Assembly (NCBI GenBank): GCA_007449985.2
Contig: VIIQ02000590.1
Span: 1 to 64,000 of the forward strand
DNA length: 64,000 nt
DNA from: Desmodesmus armatus
Lineage: Eukaryota; Chlorophyta; Chlorophyceae; Sphaeropleales; Scenedesmaceae
Reading direction: 5' to 3'
Numbering within the stretch: the stretch's first letter is position 1; each line of letters begins with the position of its first letter. The notes beneath the pieces were generated by a model. It saw only the letters and a list, made by a program, of their open reading frames with translations. It did not search any database and had not been told where the DNA came from. Below, piece by piece: positions 1 through 11,474 of the stretch. The position numbers were made by a program, and so were the translations under genes.

Positions 1-999
1 GGACTACATGGACCCCAACATCCCCACAAGGGCTTCTTCACCAATGTGCGCTACATGTTTGACTCAGGGACGTGGTGGTGGACGTGCAGGGTGAGTGAGC
101 AGCACAGCAACCTGGTGGGATGAACACACCAGGGCAGAGCCTGGGTAGGGGTTCAGGGGACTCAAACCCTCAACCCTTACCCTGAACCCTACGGGCGTGA
201 GTTTACGTCAAATACAGACAACTGTGTGCTCTGGGCTTACCTGACCTCCAGTGGGGGGGGGGGGGAGTTGTGATCACTCATGAGCATCGCAGTCAGGCAT
301 GCCCGGGCAGTCACTACTTGGAGGAAAGAGAGCCTGCAGCACGTGTGTTGACACATGAGTTGCATCAAGCAGGTACATGATGTCAATGTCATGATGTCAT
401 GGTACACTGCTGTGGTGTGTTTGGTGTGTGTCGACAGATGGAGTACTTGGAAACATGCAGGCTCACTGTGTGTGTGCTGGTTGTGTGTTGCAGGTGTGTT
501 GGAGGAGCACCTGAACACCACGGCTGAGACAGGCAAGGCAGTGCTGAAGCAGACGGGCACAAGGCCTGGCGCAAAACACCCAACCAGATATTCCAGATGC
601 TGGGCGCAGGACCGAGGTGAGCAAGAGGCCAGCCGTCAACATGTTGGATTCCCGCAAAATGTGCGAATCATTGTTGCATACTTTTGAACGGGACAGTTGG
701 GCGATGCCACAGACACTGTTGGCTTTATGGCAGCTGTCGAGTGGCTTGCGTTGGCTGCATGAAAAAGAGTGCTGATTCTGTTCTGACAGTGTGCACTTGT
801 CATGTTGCTGGTGTGTGGGTGTGCGTGTGTTGCTGCTGCTGTTTACTACAGTCGGCAGCACCAAGCAGTACCCACGTCAGACCCGGACGAACTGGACAGC
901 AATAAGCTGGCGCTGCTGTCAGACAAGGGCGACATCAGTCAACGCCGGTCAAACTCGTCTAGCCACCTGCCGTCACGGGAGGACTCACAACGGCTATGA
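1..999 (+). CDS. Unidentified gene, 3' part only
   Basis: The window opens inside a gene. I see an exon to about 90 (donor GTGAGT), an exon at about 493-615 between a TTGCAG acceptor and a GTGAGC donor, and a last exon from about 851 (acceptor CTACAG) to the TGA at 997-999. The last exon encodes a polar, Ser-rich tail containing DELDSNKLALLSDKGD. Exons one and two read sensibly only if one base is missing in each (near 29 and 562); with that, motifs such as KGFFTNVRYMFDSG and KAWRKTPNQIFQMLG appear. I do not recognise the family. The 5' part lies outside the window. Other exons could be hidden in 616-850. Confidence 0.4.
253..265 (+). repeat. Poly-G tract (13 G)
   Basis: An uninterrupted run of 13 G in an intron of the first gene. 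Confidence 0.9.
348..460. repeat. Dispersed intronic repeat, copy 1
   Basis: The reverse complement of 348-400 resembles 57826-57880 (shared core ATCATGACAT, GTACCTGCT, CATGTGTCAACACA), and the reverse complement of 424-460 resembles 2151-2186 (shared core AAGTACTCCATCTGTCGACA). The two segments are adjacent here but separate elsewhere, so this is the longest copy in the window of an interspersed repeat. It lies in an intron. No coding capacity or terminal repeats are evident. Confidence 0.5.
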
Positions 1000-2353
1000 G
1001 GGTGGCCGCAGCGGGCGCTATGGTGTGGCCTGGAGTAGCTGCTGCTGTCTATGGGTGGCGTGCCCAGGACTGCAGCACAGTGCTTGGCCACCGTCACATG
1101 AATAAGGTTTGCTGGCCAGCTGCCGTCTGTGGGGGCTGATCCTCGATCAAAGTGCTTGATATGATGTGCAGCTTCTGCAATCAGTTGGTCCAAGGTCGCT
1201 GTGTTGACTTGGTCATGGTCTGGGCGATGGTTGGCCGCCTGTGTGAGTGATGAGGCATAGGATCCTAGCAGTTTTTTCCAGCACGTGCGTGGTGTGCTAT
1301 GTCCCAGTGTTCCGGTGTTCCTTCTATGGCGGGTAGCTGTCCGTGTTGGGCAGAGTAGGAGTTTCATGCAGCAGTGGGGGCAGGGCATCAGCCCATCACG
1401 GTGGCAGTACAGTTGCAAGCTAGGAGCTGAGGCCTGTCTCTTGAGAATGTGCAGTTTGCCATGGGCCGACATGGTGAATTGGTGACATGGTATGTGATGC
1501 GCTGTTGCCCGTCAAGCAGCACATACCTTTAGTAACACCCTGGCGATGCCGGGGTCGGCCAGGCTGTGTTGTGGTGGCTCCAATCACTGACAGTTGGTGT
1601 ACATAATTGTGTATATTGCTAGTAGGTGCACCCACGCGGCTATCAATGTGTATGTATTCATCTGGTTTTGTGCTGTCTTCCTGGTGCTTGTTGTGGCAAA
1701 GGTTGCTACTCAGCAAGGACAGTCATGTAATAGCGCGGCTGCCTCCTCCAGATAGCGCAGGCGCACTCCCTGTGTCTACACACTTGCCATGGTGGCCTGC
1801 CTTGTGGCCCAAGCCCTCAGCTCCCAACAGCTGTGATGGATACACCCCAGTGATGGTCACACCCCAGTAGCAACCATGCGGTGCATGACCAGGCAATGTG
1901 CGATAGGATTGATACGCTATGTTACAACTGCCATGCCTGGCAGGCTACTGGCCGCTGAGGGGCCAGTCCCCCAACAATATATACGAGAAGGCCACAAGCA
2001 AGCCCGATGTAGCACCAGCTGGGAACTGTTATGCTGAGAGCGCTGATGCTAACTGGGTGCAAACTGTATTGCTGGTTTGCCATGCTGATGCAGACCTATG
2101 CCAGCGTCCACTGCTGATGCTACAAGGCACAGGCCCGACCAAACCCAGACACATGTATCCAAGTACTCCATCTGTCGACACACACAGGGGATCCACAAAC
2201 TCAAGGCTGCGACATATGCGGCTACCACTGCCGGTTGCTGGACCCACAAGCGGCCAGCCGCAACCCCAAACAAGCCCAACTAGGCTAGAGGTTGCAGTGG
2301 GACGGACGGCATTGCGAGCGGAAGCAGGACACACCACACAACAGCTGCGGGGT
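1000..2353. other. Intergenic, convergent 3' ends
   Basis: This stretch lies between the end of the first gene and the 3' end of alpha-SNAP. It holds a dispersed repeat copy at 2151-2186 and a minus-strand TGTAA (plus-strand TTACA at 1924-1928) that could serve alpha-SNAP polyadenylation. A 177-codon minus-strand ORF at 939-1472 has no recognisable domain. I see no convincing gene. Confidence 0.5.
2151..2186. repeat. Dispersed repeat, copy 2 (short)
   Basis: It matches the reverse complement of 424-460 almost base for base, around AAGTACTCCATCTGTCGACA. Confidence 0.55.
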
Positions 2354-3923
2354 CTACAGCAGCTCATCTTCGCTGTTTTCGCCCGCCTCCTGCCCTTCTG
2401 AGCGTGCCTGCAGCCGCCGCTTGACCCGCAGCAGCATGTTGGTCTTCCATGTGTCCAGCCGTGTGAGGGAGTCAAACTCTGCCACTGCTGTTGCAAAGGC
2501 CTTCTCATCTGCTGCTGCCAGTGCCTCCCTGCAGCTGTCCAACAGGTTGTTCTCTCTGCTGCCGCCAAACTGCAGGTCAATGTCCCTGAGGATGCAGCAA
2601 AAAGCAGCAGGAATAGGGAGTTGGAGAAGAGCACACGCAATTTACGCCCTCTGGATTGTTGTTGTAGCGATGGCTGTGCATGTTTATAGCAGCAAGTGAC
2701 CACAGCACTCACCCTCCAGGCGACCTGCTTGGACTTCTGCTATCATTGTTTATGCAGCAACGTGCATGAAAAAGCTTCCCTTGTGTGTGCACAGCTGCTT
2801 GCAACATGCCAAGGGGCAGCAAAGCACGGCAGCTGCTGGTGTGCGACGCATCCCTCCTCCACTCCCCACCTGTACTGTTCCAGCTTGATAGCAACATCAT
2901 CATCTGATGCATAGCACAGGGCACAAATGCCTGCCTGCAACAAGTAGCCCTTGGCAGAGAACTTGAGAAGGTTGTTCTCGGTGCAGGCCCGTGCAACATC
3001 CACATAGATCTCCTCAGCCACCTGCACATGCACGAAAGCGAGGGCACCGACCAGCTGCATGATCAGATGCCTGTACAGCCCCACCAGAGCATCTAGCACC
3101 TGCTGCTGGTGTGACATATTGTGTGGGTGTATGCAACCAAACCATGCATGCCTGAAGGGGTGCACAGCAACGGTGATTCACATGTCACGATAGAAAACCT
3201 CAGCAGATGCCATGCAAGCCAACGTGCGTTTGCTACCAGAACCATTGTCATCTGTGTGCTGCAAGCCTTGATGCTGTTGCCTTCAAGGCGTGTGTTCAGA
3301 ACGCACCTGGTAGCGATCCATTTCAGCTGAAAGCTCCGCAACCTTGATGCGTGCCTTGTTGCTGTCAGAGGTGGCATTTTCTGTCGCAAACAGGTCAGCT
3401 GCCTGGGAGTAGAACTGGATAGCCTCCTCCTTGAGCCCCTGCTTCTCCTGTGCCTCTGCAATATCCCTCAGCTGCCGCGCTGCCATGTTGAGTCTGCCCA
3501 TGTCTGTGTACAGCTCCACTGCTGACTGCAGCAGCAGCACAGCGTCTTGGGGCTGCACCTTCATGGCACACTTTGCACCCTCAACGTAAGCGCTGGCTGC
3601 ATCGTGCTTGCTGTCCTGCTTGATCTGGATTCCTGCTAGCTGCCTGTAAGCCTCTGTGGCCTCGCGCCAGGCCTTGCCCAGCTTGAAATAGTTGGCTGCC
3701 TTCTCCAGCAGCTCTGCTGCTTCTTCATTCTTGTTGCCTGCAACACAAGATGGATGCAAACACTGCTTGTTGACTACCTCATGGATTGACAGTAGCCCTG
3801 CAAGCATATCCAGAAAGTTGCACACTGCTGATGATCTGGCTGACTCACCAAAAAGCTGAAGCTCTTCAGCTTCTTCTGTGCAGCGGTGAACAGTTCATTT
3901 CCCTTTGCTACACTGTCTGCCAT
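2354..3923 (-). CDS. SEC17: Alpha-SNAP (Sec17), NSF attachment protein
   Basis: Alpha-SNAP binds cis-SNARE bundles on membranes and recruits NSF, which takes the SNAREs apart. Exons on the minus strand are 3923-3849, 3729-3307, 3021-2870 and 2585-2354, giving 293 residues, the family's normal size (about 290). Family landmarks are LLEKAANYFKLGKAW near residue 30, the run of TPR-like helices, NNLLKFSAKGYLLQAGIC, and the C-terminal LTRLDTWKTNMLLRVK that stimulates NSF in known homologues. The tail is acidic (SEDELL). Exon 2 may instead start a few bases earlier in the GCAG region; the acceptor I chose keeps the frame. It is divergent from CNOT10 with a 414-bp shared upstream gap. The function is not in doubt. 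Confidence 0.93.
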
Positions 3924-4337
3924 GTCGTTTTGCAAGAGAAACTGGCGATGGGATGAACAAAAGGGTCAAGAGTAGGGGAGCCTGAGCCTGCAGTTGTGAC
4001 ACCGCAGCTGATTCGCCAAACTAGAGAAAGTATTATTGCTCACAATGTGGCAGTGCTTGGGGGCATGTGGGCCCGAAGGCACAAAACCATGATCTGTCAT
4101 TGTTTGTCGAACTGTCTGTGTCAGCATATACAACGAAGCGCAAGACACCAGACATTTGCTCCATGTTTGCACCGATACCCATTGTAGCCACTCTCTGGGC
4201 TATTCACAGCACCCTTGCATTATTCAGTGCTGCCACAACTGCTCTGTTGCCACCAGCTTGGTGTGAAGCCCAGAACTTGTGATGCTCCTGGACAGTAAAG
4301 GCTTGCATGAGCAGGGACAGCTCGGGCCATTCAGAGC
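3924..4337. promoter_or_regulatory. Divergent intergenic region (alpha-SNAP / CNOT10)
   Basis: The 414 bp between two divergent start codons must hold both 5' UTRs and core promoters. I see no clear TATA box at a sensible distance. The assignment rests on position only. Confidence 0.45.
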
Positions 4338-7300
4338 ATGCCACCCCCAGCAGCTGCAGATGCAGATGCCCTGCTAGCCGCAGAGCAGGCAGCTGAGGCC
4401 TCTGCCCTGTGGGTTGGTGGCGACTTTGATGCAGCCCACCAGACGCTGCAGCGTCTAGAGGCCACCGTCCCTACTGACGCAAGGGTGAGGGTGCTGCTGC
4501 CTGTTATGGAATGGATGGAACCTCAGGGCAGTGCGCGTGGGGCAGTGAAAGCAAGCAAGGTGTGTTGTGGTCTTATGCAGGTTCAACTCAACCTCTGGGT
4601 GGCAGGATACTACGCAGACGCAGGCAGCAGCCTTGAAACTTTAGGAAAGGAGCTTGCGGGCTGGCTGGTGAGCTCAAGCATTGCCTGCATCCCTGCGTCC
4701 TCATCGCATACTGGCACAGCTGCAGTTGCCGCTGCTGTTCGTGCTGGCTGGCGGTGGTGGCTGGTCATTGCAATGACTTACTACAGAGGTGCAAATGCAC
4801 AAAGCATAGCAGCTGCTAAACGCTGTATCTCCTTACAGTCTTCACATGGGCATCTGCTGCCAATGCAGCTGCACAGCAGTCATGCCCCTTGCATCTCACC
4901 CTAACGTTTCATCCCTAAGCATATGCAACACAGTACCACAAGCAACCCTGGCAAAAGTACTCCTGGCTTTGTGATGTGTTTCCACTGCTGCAGAAGGCAA
5001 ACCCAGCAGCCCCAACAGTTGTTGGCCAGTACAACACCCATGCATTAGCAGCGGTCAACTACAGCCTGATTCTATTCCTGCAGCAGCAGCATGCGACGGC
5101 ACTCTCTGTGCTGGAGCCCCTGTTCGAGGAGGTAGATATCCTGCAGGATGGCACAGCCCTGTGCCTCTGCGCGCTGCTGCTGGAGATATACCTCGACTGC
5201 TGCCAGCTGCCAAAGGCTGTTGAGGTGCTGCAGTACTTGCAGAATCAGGCCGCAGCAGCAAAGCCTGTGATACCCATCGGATCTGACGGGCTAGCAGCAG
5301 CAGGGGATGCAGGAAGCAGCAGCAGCAATCAGGGTAGCCCGTCAGCCCTAGGCGGCAGAGACAGTGGCAGCAGCAGCAGATCTCCAGCCAAGCAGGAAGG
5401 GCAGCAGGCAGTGGGGTCGGCAGGTGGTGGTGAGGGGCAGCTAGGAGGGCAGCAGCAAGATGGAGGGGGTCAGGAGGGCCCTGTCGTGCCACTCAGTCAG
5501 GCCCTGCCTGTGTTGTCTAAGACCAAGGGCCAGCGAATGCAGGAGGTGGGTGGCTGGGCGCCGTTCTGAACGCATGCAAAGTGATGGCGGCAGCCGACCT
5601 GCTGCCCCACCTCCAGCATTTGTGACTTGCTGCATGTCTGGCATCGAGGAACAGGGTTGTGTGTGGGGTTTGTTGTGTTGGAATGCAAGGCACCGTGCAT
5701 GCAGGTTGGTGGTGCATTGGGACACTTCTGTGCAGGTTGCGTTTAGTTGACGGCTAGGTATTGCTGTGTCCTGTGTGCTCTCTGGCTGCATAAGGCACTA
5801 AGCTTGAGACAAGCCAGTACAATGCTGCTGTATATATCAACCTGTGTGTGCAGGTGTTACAGCTTGTGCGCCAGCAAGGTGGCAAGCCCTCAGGGCAGGA
5901 CCTGGACCCCCTGCTGCACCTCTACAAGGCACGCCTGGCCCTGGCCTGTAAAAACCACAAGGCTGCTAAGAAAGAGGTTAGTGAGCTCAAGGCACCAACT
6001 GACACAGTGCAGTTGTACTGGCCCTGTGCACTGCCGGGTGGCGCCACTGTAAGGTGCTGACCTGTCAGTCACACTGTCACCCTTCTGCTGCTTGCGTGGT
6101 GGTGTGAAGTGGTGAGGTTGATGCAGTTGATGCATCGTGCAGTTGAAGATGTGATGGAATGGGTTTCCCTCACTTGAGATGTGTGATTTGGTGAGACTGT
6201 GCATGAAGCAGGTGTGCTGTGCTTGTTGCCCTTGGCCTGCAGGTGCGCAGCCTGTTGTCCTGTGAGCCTGACAGCCCTGCTGCAGTGCTGCTCAAGGCTG
6301 AGTTGGAGACCTGCAGGCAGCAGCCCAGGAAGGCTCTCAAGACTTTGGGACCCTTGCTCACTACAGCACACCAGCACACCATCAGGTGCGTCACTGAATG
6401 CTCGCCAGCACACATGCCTACTGCAACAGCTGCAATAGCTGCAATGCTGCCTTGGAAGAAGTCAGCTGCCTCGATCTTTATCTCTTGAGTGAGTGAAGAA
6501 TATCAGCCCCATGCATGTCTGTGTAGGCAGCACTCACTCAATCTGCAAGTGGTTCGGTGCAAGTTGTGTGTTTAGAAAATTGGCTGCACAATCGTACTTT
6601 GCTGTGTCGACACGCATCCATCTGTGTGCTGCTGGTATGTGCCCTTCTCCTGTAGGTGTCGACTGCAGCTGCTCAACCTGCTTGCAGCCATCCACTCCCA
6701 GCTGGACAAGCACCACCTGGCTGCCCTATACCTCAGCACAGCACTCGATCTGCATGCAGAGGCGCAGGAGCAGCAGCAGCCCAAGCCACCACCTAGCAAA
6801 CCAGACCCCCAGCAGCAACGAAAGCAGCAAGGCAAGCGCCAGCAGCAGAAGAAGCAGCAGCAACAAGGCGCAGCAGCAGCAGCTGGGGAGCCGGCACAGC
6901 CAGGTCCAGCACCAGCACCACCAGCAGCACCAGGTGCAGGCGTGCCGCGCAAGAGCCACTGGCTTCTGCAGGACATGAGTGATGCTCTGTCCTATAACAT
7001 GGGGCTGCAGCAGCTGGCGCTGCAGGACTGGCAGGGGGCCATGGAGAGCTTTGAGGCAGCCAGCAGTAAGTTTTTCACTCAGCCTCAGCTCTGGTTGCGG
7101 TGGGCTGAGGCCTGCTTGGGCATGTACCACCAGCAGCTACAGCAGCAGCAGCTGGCCAGCCTGCAGGTGGCTGCCGGTGCTGGGCCGTCCACAGCAGTAG
7201 GCGGCAAGGGGAAGGCAGGGGGCAAGCAGGGCAAGGGGCAGGCAGGCAAGAAGCAGCAGCAGCAGCAGCAACAGGGCAGCAGTCCGGAGCAGCTTCTGCA

Positions 7301-8405
7301 ACAGGCAGCTGCACACCTCAGCACAGGGCTGGTGCTCCTGCAGGAGCAGCAGGCAGCAGCAGCAAAGCAACTCGAGGCAGCTACTGCAGCTGCAGCATCA
7401 GCCACAGCAGCTGGAGAGCCACCGCCTGACCTGGCCATTGGCCAGTCCTGGCGGCTGATAGACCCCCCGGCATCTGCGGCAGCTGGTGCTGGCCCTAGCG
7501 GTACGGCCACCGCTGCCGAAAGCAGCAGCAGCCAAGCGCTAGCCGGCACTGCAGCAGGGACCTCGAGTGCAGCGGCGGCTGCAGCATCTGCTGCTGGCAC
7601 GAGTGGGTCAGCAGTAGGGTCCGCAGCAGTTGCCACAGCAGGCTCTGCATCAGCTGGTACATCCAGCATGGCATTTGGCGGCAGCAGCATGCCTGCAGAC
7701 GCTGCCTTGCTGGCTCCTGAGCTTGCGGCAGTGAGGCAGGCGCTGCTGTCCAACAAGGCCTATGTGGCCCTGCAGCTGGGGCAGCCTCAGGAGGCTCTAG
7801 AAGCTGCTCAGGAGCTAGTGGCCTGCAGCAGGATGAGCCCACAGCAGCATTACCTGGGGACCTCATACGCTGCTGAGGCTCTGTGCCTTCTGGGGCGGGT
7901 GGAGGAGGCCAAGCTGCAGCTGCAGGCGCATATTGGCCTCTTCATGCAGCACAGTAGCAGCGGTGGCAGTGGTGGCGGCTTGCTAGCTGGGCCAGGGGAT
8001 GCGCATCCAGGCAGCTCGTCCAGTGCTCCTGCTGCACACCACCCTGCAGGAGCAGTCCCTGCAGCAGCTGCGGCTGCACCCTCCTTGAGTGATGCTGCTG
8101 TAGCTGGCAGCACCAAGTCGTTTGACGGTAGCTGTATCAGCTGCTCCAAGGGTGTGTGTGGGAACGCTGGCCATGCAGGGGTCTCTGGTGCAGGCAGTGG
8201 CCCTAGCATCATGGACCAGGCTGCGTTGCTGCACAATTTGGGGGCGGTGCTGGTGCTGCAGGGCCAGCATGAGGAGGGCCACAGGCATGCAGCCATCGCA
8301 GCTGCGCTCAAGCATGCTGTCCTGCATGGGACGCAGCAGGATGCAGAGAATGTCTTGTGTGCGTATGCTGCTGGGCAGGGCTTGTCAGGACCACACATGG
8401 GCTGA
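4338..8405 (+). CDS. CNOT10: CNOT10, CCR4-NOT complex subunit 10
   Basis: CNOT10 is a TPR scaffold that, with CNOT11, docks on the N-terminal part of CNOT1 in the cytoplasmic deadenylase complex. Exons are 4338-4484, 4581-4667, 4994-5545, 5854-5976, 6243-6385 and 6656-8405; phases join exactly to 933 residues. Family-like stretches are ALSVLEPLFEEVDILQDG, LLEIYLDCCQLPKAVEVLQ, LLHLYKARLALACKNHKAA and DALSYNMGLQQLALQDWQGA, followed by PQLWLRWAEACLG. The last exon carries long Gln/Lys and Ala/Ser/Gly inserts produced by CAG/GCA repeats (about 6765-6950, 7130-7690 and 7960-8110), which inflate it compared with the animal protein (about 740). A TGTAA lies 58 bp after the stop. The start is the first in-frame ATG, followed by PPPAAADADALL. 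Confidence 0.88.
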
Positions 8406-8462
8406 AAGAGGCATGTGCTGAGCTTATGTTGGGGTATGGCGTGTGTTTGTCTGGCTTCAGAG

Positions 8463-8467
8463 TGTAA
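8463..8467 (+). terminator. TGTAA polyadenylation-type signal of CNOT10
   Basis: The pentamer TGTAA, the usual chlorophycean poly(A) signal, occurs 58 bp after the CNOT10 stop codon. Confidence 0.55.
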
Positions 8468-8633
8468 CAACCACTGACCGTGCATCTGTTCAAAGGGATT
8501 GAGTTTGGCGTCAACTTGACTGATTGTTACAGTTATGTGCCATCAACAACAGCCAACTGCAGAAGCACCAACAAGCACCAGCTGTGCTGTGCAAAGTACA
8601 CATGACTCCAGCAGATCACCAAAAATTGCTCCC

Positions 8634-11141
8634 TCACTCATCATTTTCAACAACACAGTCCACCTGTCCATCAGGCTTCTTAGTCAGCTTCAGCTTATGA
8701 GTCATTTGGTCCAACTCCAGCTGCATCCCCATCTTATCCAACTCAGGCGTCTGCACAGCCTCTACAGCCTGAAACTGCGAAACATACTGCTGCACATCCT
8801 CGTTATCCTTGCAGGCATTCCTGATGCCCCACAGCGCCCACTCCCTAGCCATGGGTGCTGTGTCGTCCAGGTTACAGTTGTTAAGCAGCTGCTCTATGCC
8901 ACCAGCAGCCATCACTGCCGCCTGAACCTCCCGCCCACCCAGCAGTATGTTGCTCAGCACAGCAACTACATCAGCACGGTAGCCTGCATACGGCTGCTGG
9001 TGCTGAGGCGCCGGCTCCTGCTGCTGCGGTGGCACCGATTGACCCTGCTGCTGCTCCAGTTCGCGCTGTTGCTGCTGCTTGGGTTTGGGTGGCGGCCCAA
9101 GGGCTGTGAGCATCTGCAGCAGCTGCTGCACCAGGCCAAGGCTGTGCAGGTACTGCGCCACAGCAGCAAGGCCAGCAGCTGCTGCTGCTTCGGCCTCTTG
9201 CTTGGGCTGGGGTTCTGCGGTGTCTTCATCCCTAGCCAGCACAGCCCTGAGCACCTGCAGCGCACAAATCACATGCCAGGGGTTTGAGACTTACGCACTC
9301 CTGCACATGCCTCAGTGCTGCATTCTTGAGGGCGAAACCTCATACAAGGCATCGTTGGTGGTGGGACTGTCAACCAACTCTAAGATGGATGCCTGAAAGT
9401 GGCATGGCAACAACCGCAACTGATGCATGCATGCACCACTTGCTGCAACGTTCTGCGACACTCTGCATGGTTCAACCCTCCCCCCAACAATCAGCTGACG
9501 ACTCTCAGGCCCCAGCTGAGCTGCCTGAACATCCTCACATGGAGTATTGCCTCCAGCACATGTGCGTCGGCTGTGGGCCTGCTACAGACGCCTGGCGCTG
9601 GGGCAGCAGCAGCTGAGATGACGCTCCACACCTTCTGCAGCAGCTGTACAGCATACTGCAGCCAATCCGCCCTGCCGCTGCACGCACCGCTACCACTTAC
9701 AGTACTACCAGCCTGCTGGCCACAGCTGCTGCTGCCTGCTGCCTCAAGCAACACCCCAGGGAGTGGGGATGCTGCTGGAACAGCCGCAGCTTCTACTGCC
9801 ACCACATGCAGCAGCACTGCATGCCACTCTGTGGCAGCAAATGGCATCGCTGCATCTGTTGAAGCTGTGCTGGGATGGGTACCTTGCTGCTGTGGTGCCA
9901 GGAGCTGCATGAGGGCCTGCAGCTTGCTGTGCAGCATGGCCACATACTTTATCAGCAGGCACAGGTTGTCATTGCCGGGCGGTACTGCCAGCGGGGCTGC
10001 AACTGCGCTGGAGTCCTGTGCTGCTGCGTCCGTCTCCTGTCCTGCGTTACTGGGTGTTGTGCCTGCTGTGCTGACAGCCTGCTGCTGTGCTGTCGGCTGG
10101 TGCTGCGGCTCGGTTGCCGCCTCCTGCTGTTGGTGGTGCATGCTCAAGGGTGCCAGCAGCCTGCACCATGTGGTGTGTGCAGCAGGGCTGGTAAGGTCCT
10201 GCAGGGCCTGGCTGCTGAACCTAGCACATGCAAGGCATGTCAGGGCTACTGCTTCGTGCACACGGCCTGCACGCACACACAGCACACACAGAATCAGTAC
10301 AACTGGGGTGCTCGGCTGCTATGTGCACATACCTTGTGTGCATGTGCACAAGCACACTAACTGCCATGCACATGCATGCGTCCCTGTGCTTCGCTTGCAA
10401 GGTTATGCATGCAACGTCAACAGACCAGAGTAGCTGCATGTACAGTCAACATTCCAGCCATTAGAATTGTGTCCTACTGGACGGGTGGTTCGTTCCCTGT
10501 TGGGGGTGTCTCACCATTGTCCACCAGCAGTAGGCTTTCCAGCGTTGCTGGGAACAGTACCGTCCAGACTCCAGCAGCACCCTCGGGCCCTGTGGCTGCC
10601 AGGTTGTGCAGAAACTGCGCTGCAGCTGTGATCAGGTCTGCTGCCAGCTGTGACACCGCAAGGATGCTGGCCTGCTGGTCGTCTGGCTGCTGCACGCCCT
10701 GTTGAGTGCAGCAGGAGTCTGCACCATTTGCTGCAGCAGCTGCCACTGTTTGGTGCACGTTGTGCTGAAGCAGCAGTGTGGCAGCAGTGGGCCCCAGTGC
10801 ACAACAGTTGCGCAGCACCCTCAACAACAAAGTATGCTGTGCAAGCTGCTGCTGGTCCTCGAAATCATCCCCCAGAACTTTCAGCTCCCTGCATGCACCA
10901 TACAGCACACCATCAGTGCATGGCCGGAATTGCATCTGCGGCTGCTCCAACTGCTGCCTCCAACTGCTGCTGACCCTCACCACTGACAGAACACCCCAAC
11001 TGCCCTGAGAGCTGCACCTTCAAGCTGTCCAGATACCAGAAGCTGGTGTCTACCATTGTGGGTCTTGCTGGCATCGAGCAACTCTTGCACTGCTTGCATG
11101 GATCCTGTCCTGCTGTCCTGCTGTACATGCTCCTGGGTCAT
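8634..11141 (-). CDS. ATXN10: Ataxin-10-like armadillo protein
   Basis: Exons on the minus strand are 11141-10981, 10888-10515, 10248-9539 and 9254-8634. They join in frame to 621 residues. The C-terminal exon carries the ataxin-10 domain: VLSNILLGGREVQAAVMAAG, LLNNCNLDDTAPMAREWALW and IRNACKDNEDVQQYV, matching the family pattern of C-x-hydrophobic-DD followed by REW and IRNxC. An upstream helix has LLLRVLRNCCA, the other conserved armadillo signature. Poly-Gln and Ala/Pro-rich linkers separate the helices. Known ataxin-10 proteins act in cytokinesis, ciliary signalling and neuronal survival; the role in algae is unknown. The first exon is the weakest part: the ATG at 11141 (MTQEHVQQ) was chosen because it gives correct phase, but a further 5' exon is possible. 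It is divergent from the next gene. Confidence 0.78.
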
Positions 11142-11474
11142 TGTCTTGAGTCTGTATGGCAGCAAGAGCTGCTGCACCGGCAGTTATAGCATAAACATAG
11201 GCTTCTGAATGGCCAAATGGACTCCACCACACTGAACGCACGTGTGAATGTCTTTGAGTAAAAATGACTCAACTGTCTTGACTATAGTGGACAGGGGCGA
11301 TCGCAACGCGGCACAAATCACATACTGAGGTACAAAAGCGGTACATAAAGCAGTTCTGCGCTGAAAAGGCACCAGTCCATCAGGACAGCTTGACTGTAGA
11401 CAGGCAGCAGCTGTCAGTGCGGGGCCTCGCCAAACAACACGCGATTAGGACAGCCTCAGAGCAAGTATAAGCTA
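11142..11474. promoter_or_regulatory. Short divergent intergenic region
   Basis: The 333 bp between the ataxin-10-like start and the start of the RRSS-repeat protein is probably a shared bidirectional promoter. It is A/T-richer than the flanking exons. A plus-strand AAGTATAA at 11463-11470 lies only about 5 bp before the ATG, too close to be a TATA box for that start. Confidence 0.45.

Noticed and set aside
939..1472. 177-codon minus-strand ORF.
   Set aside because: It overlaps the last exon of the first gene and shows no splice sites or motif that would support a gene.
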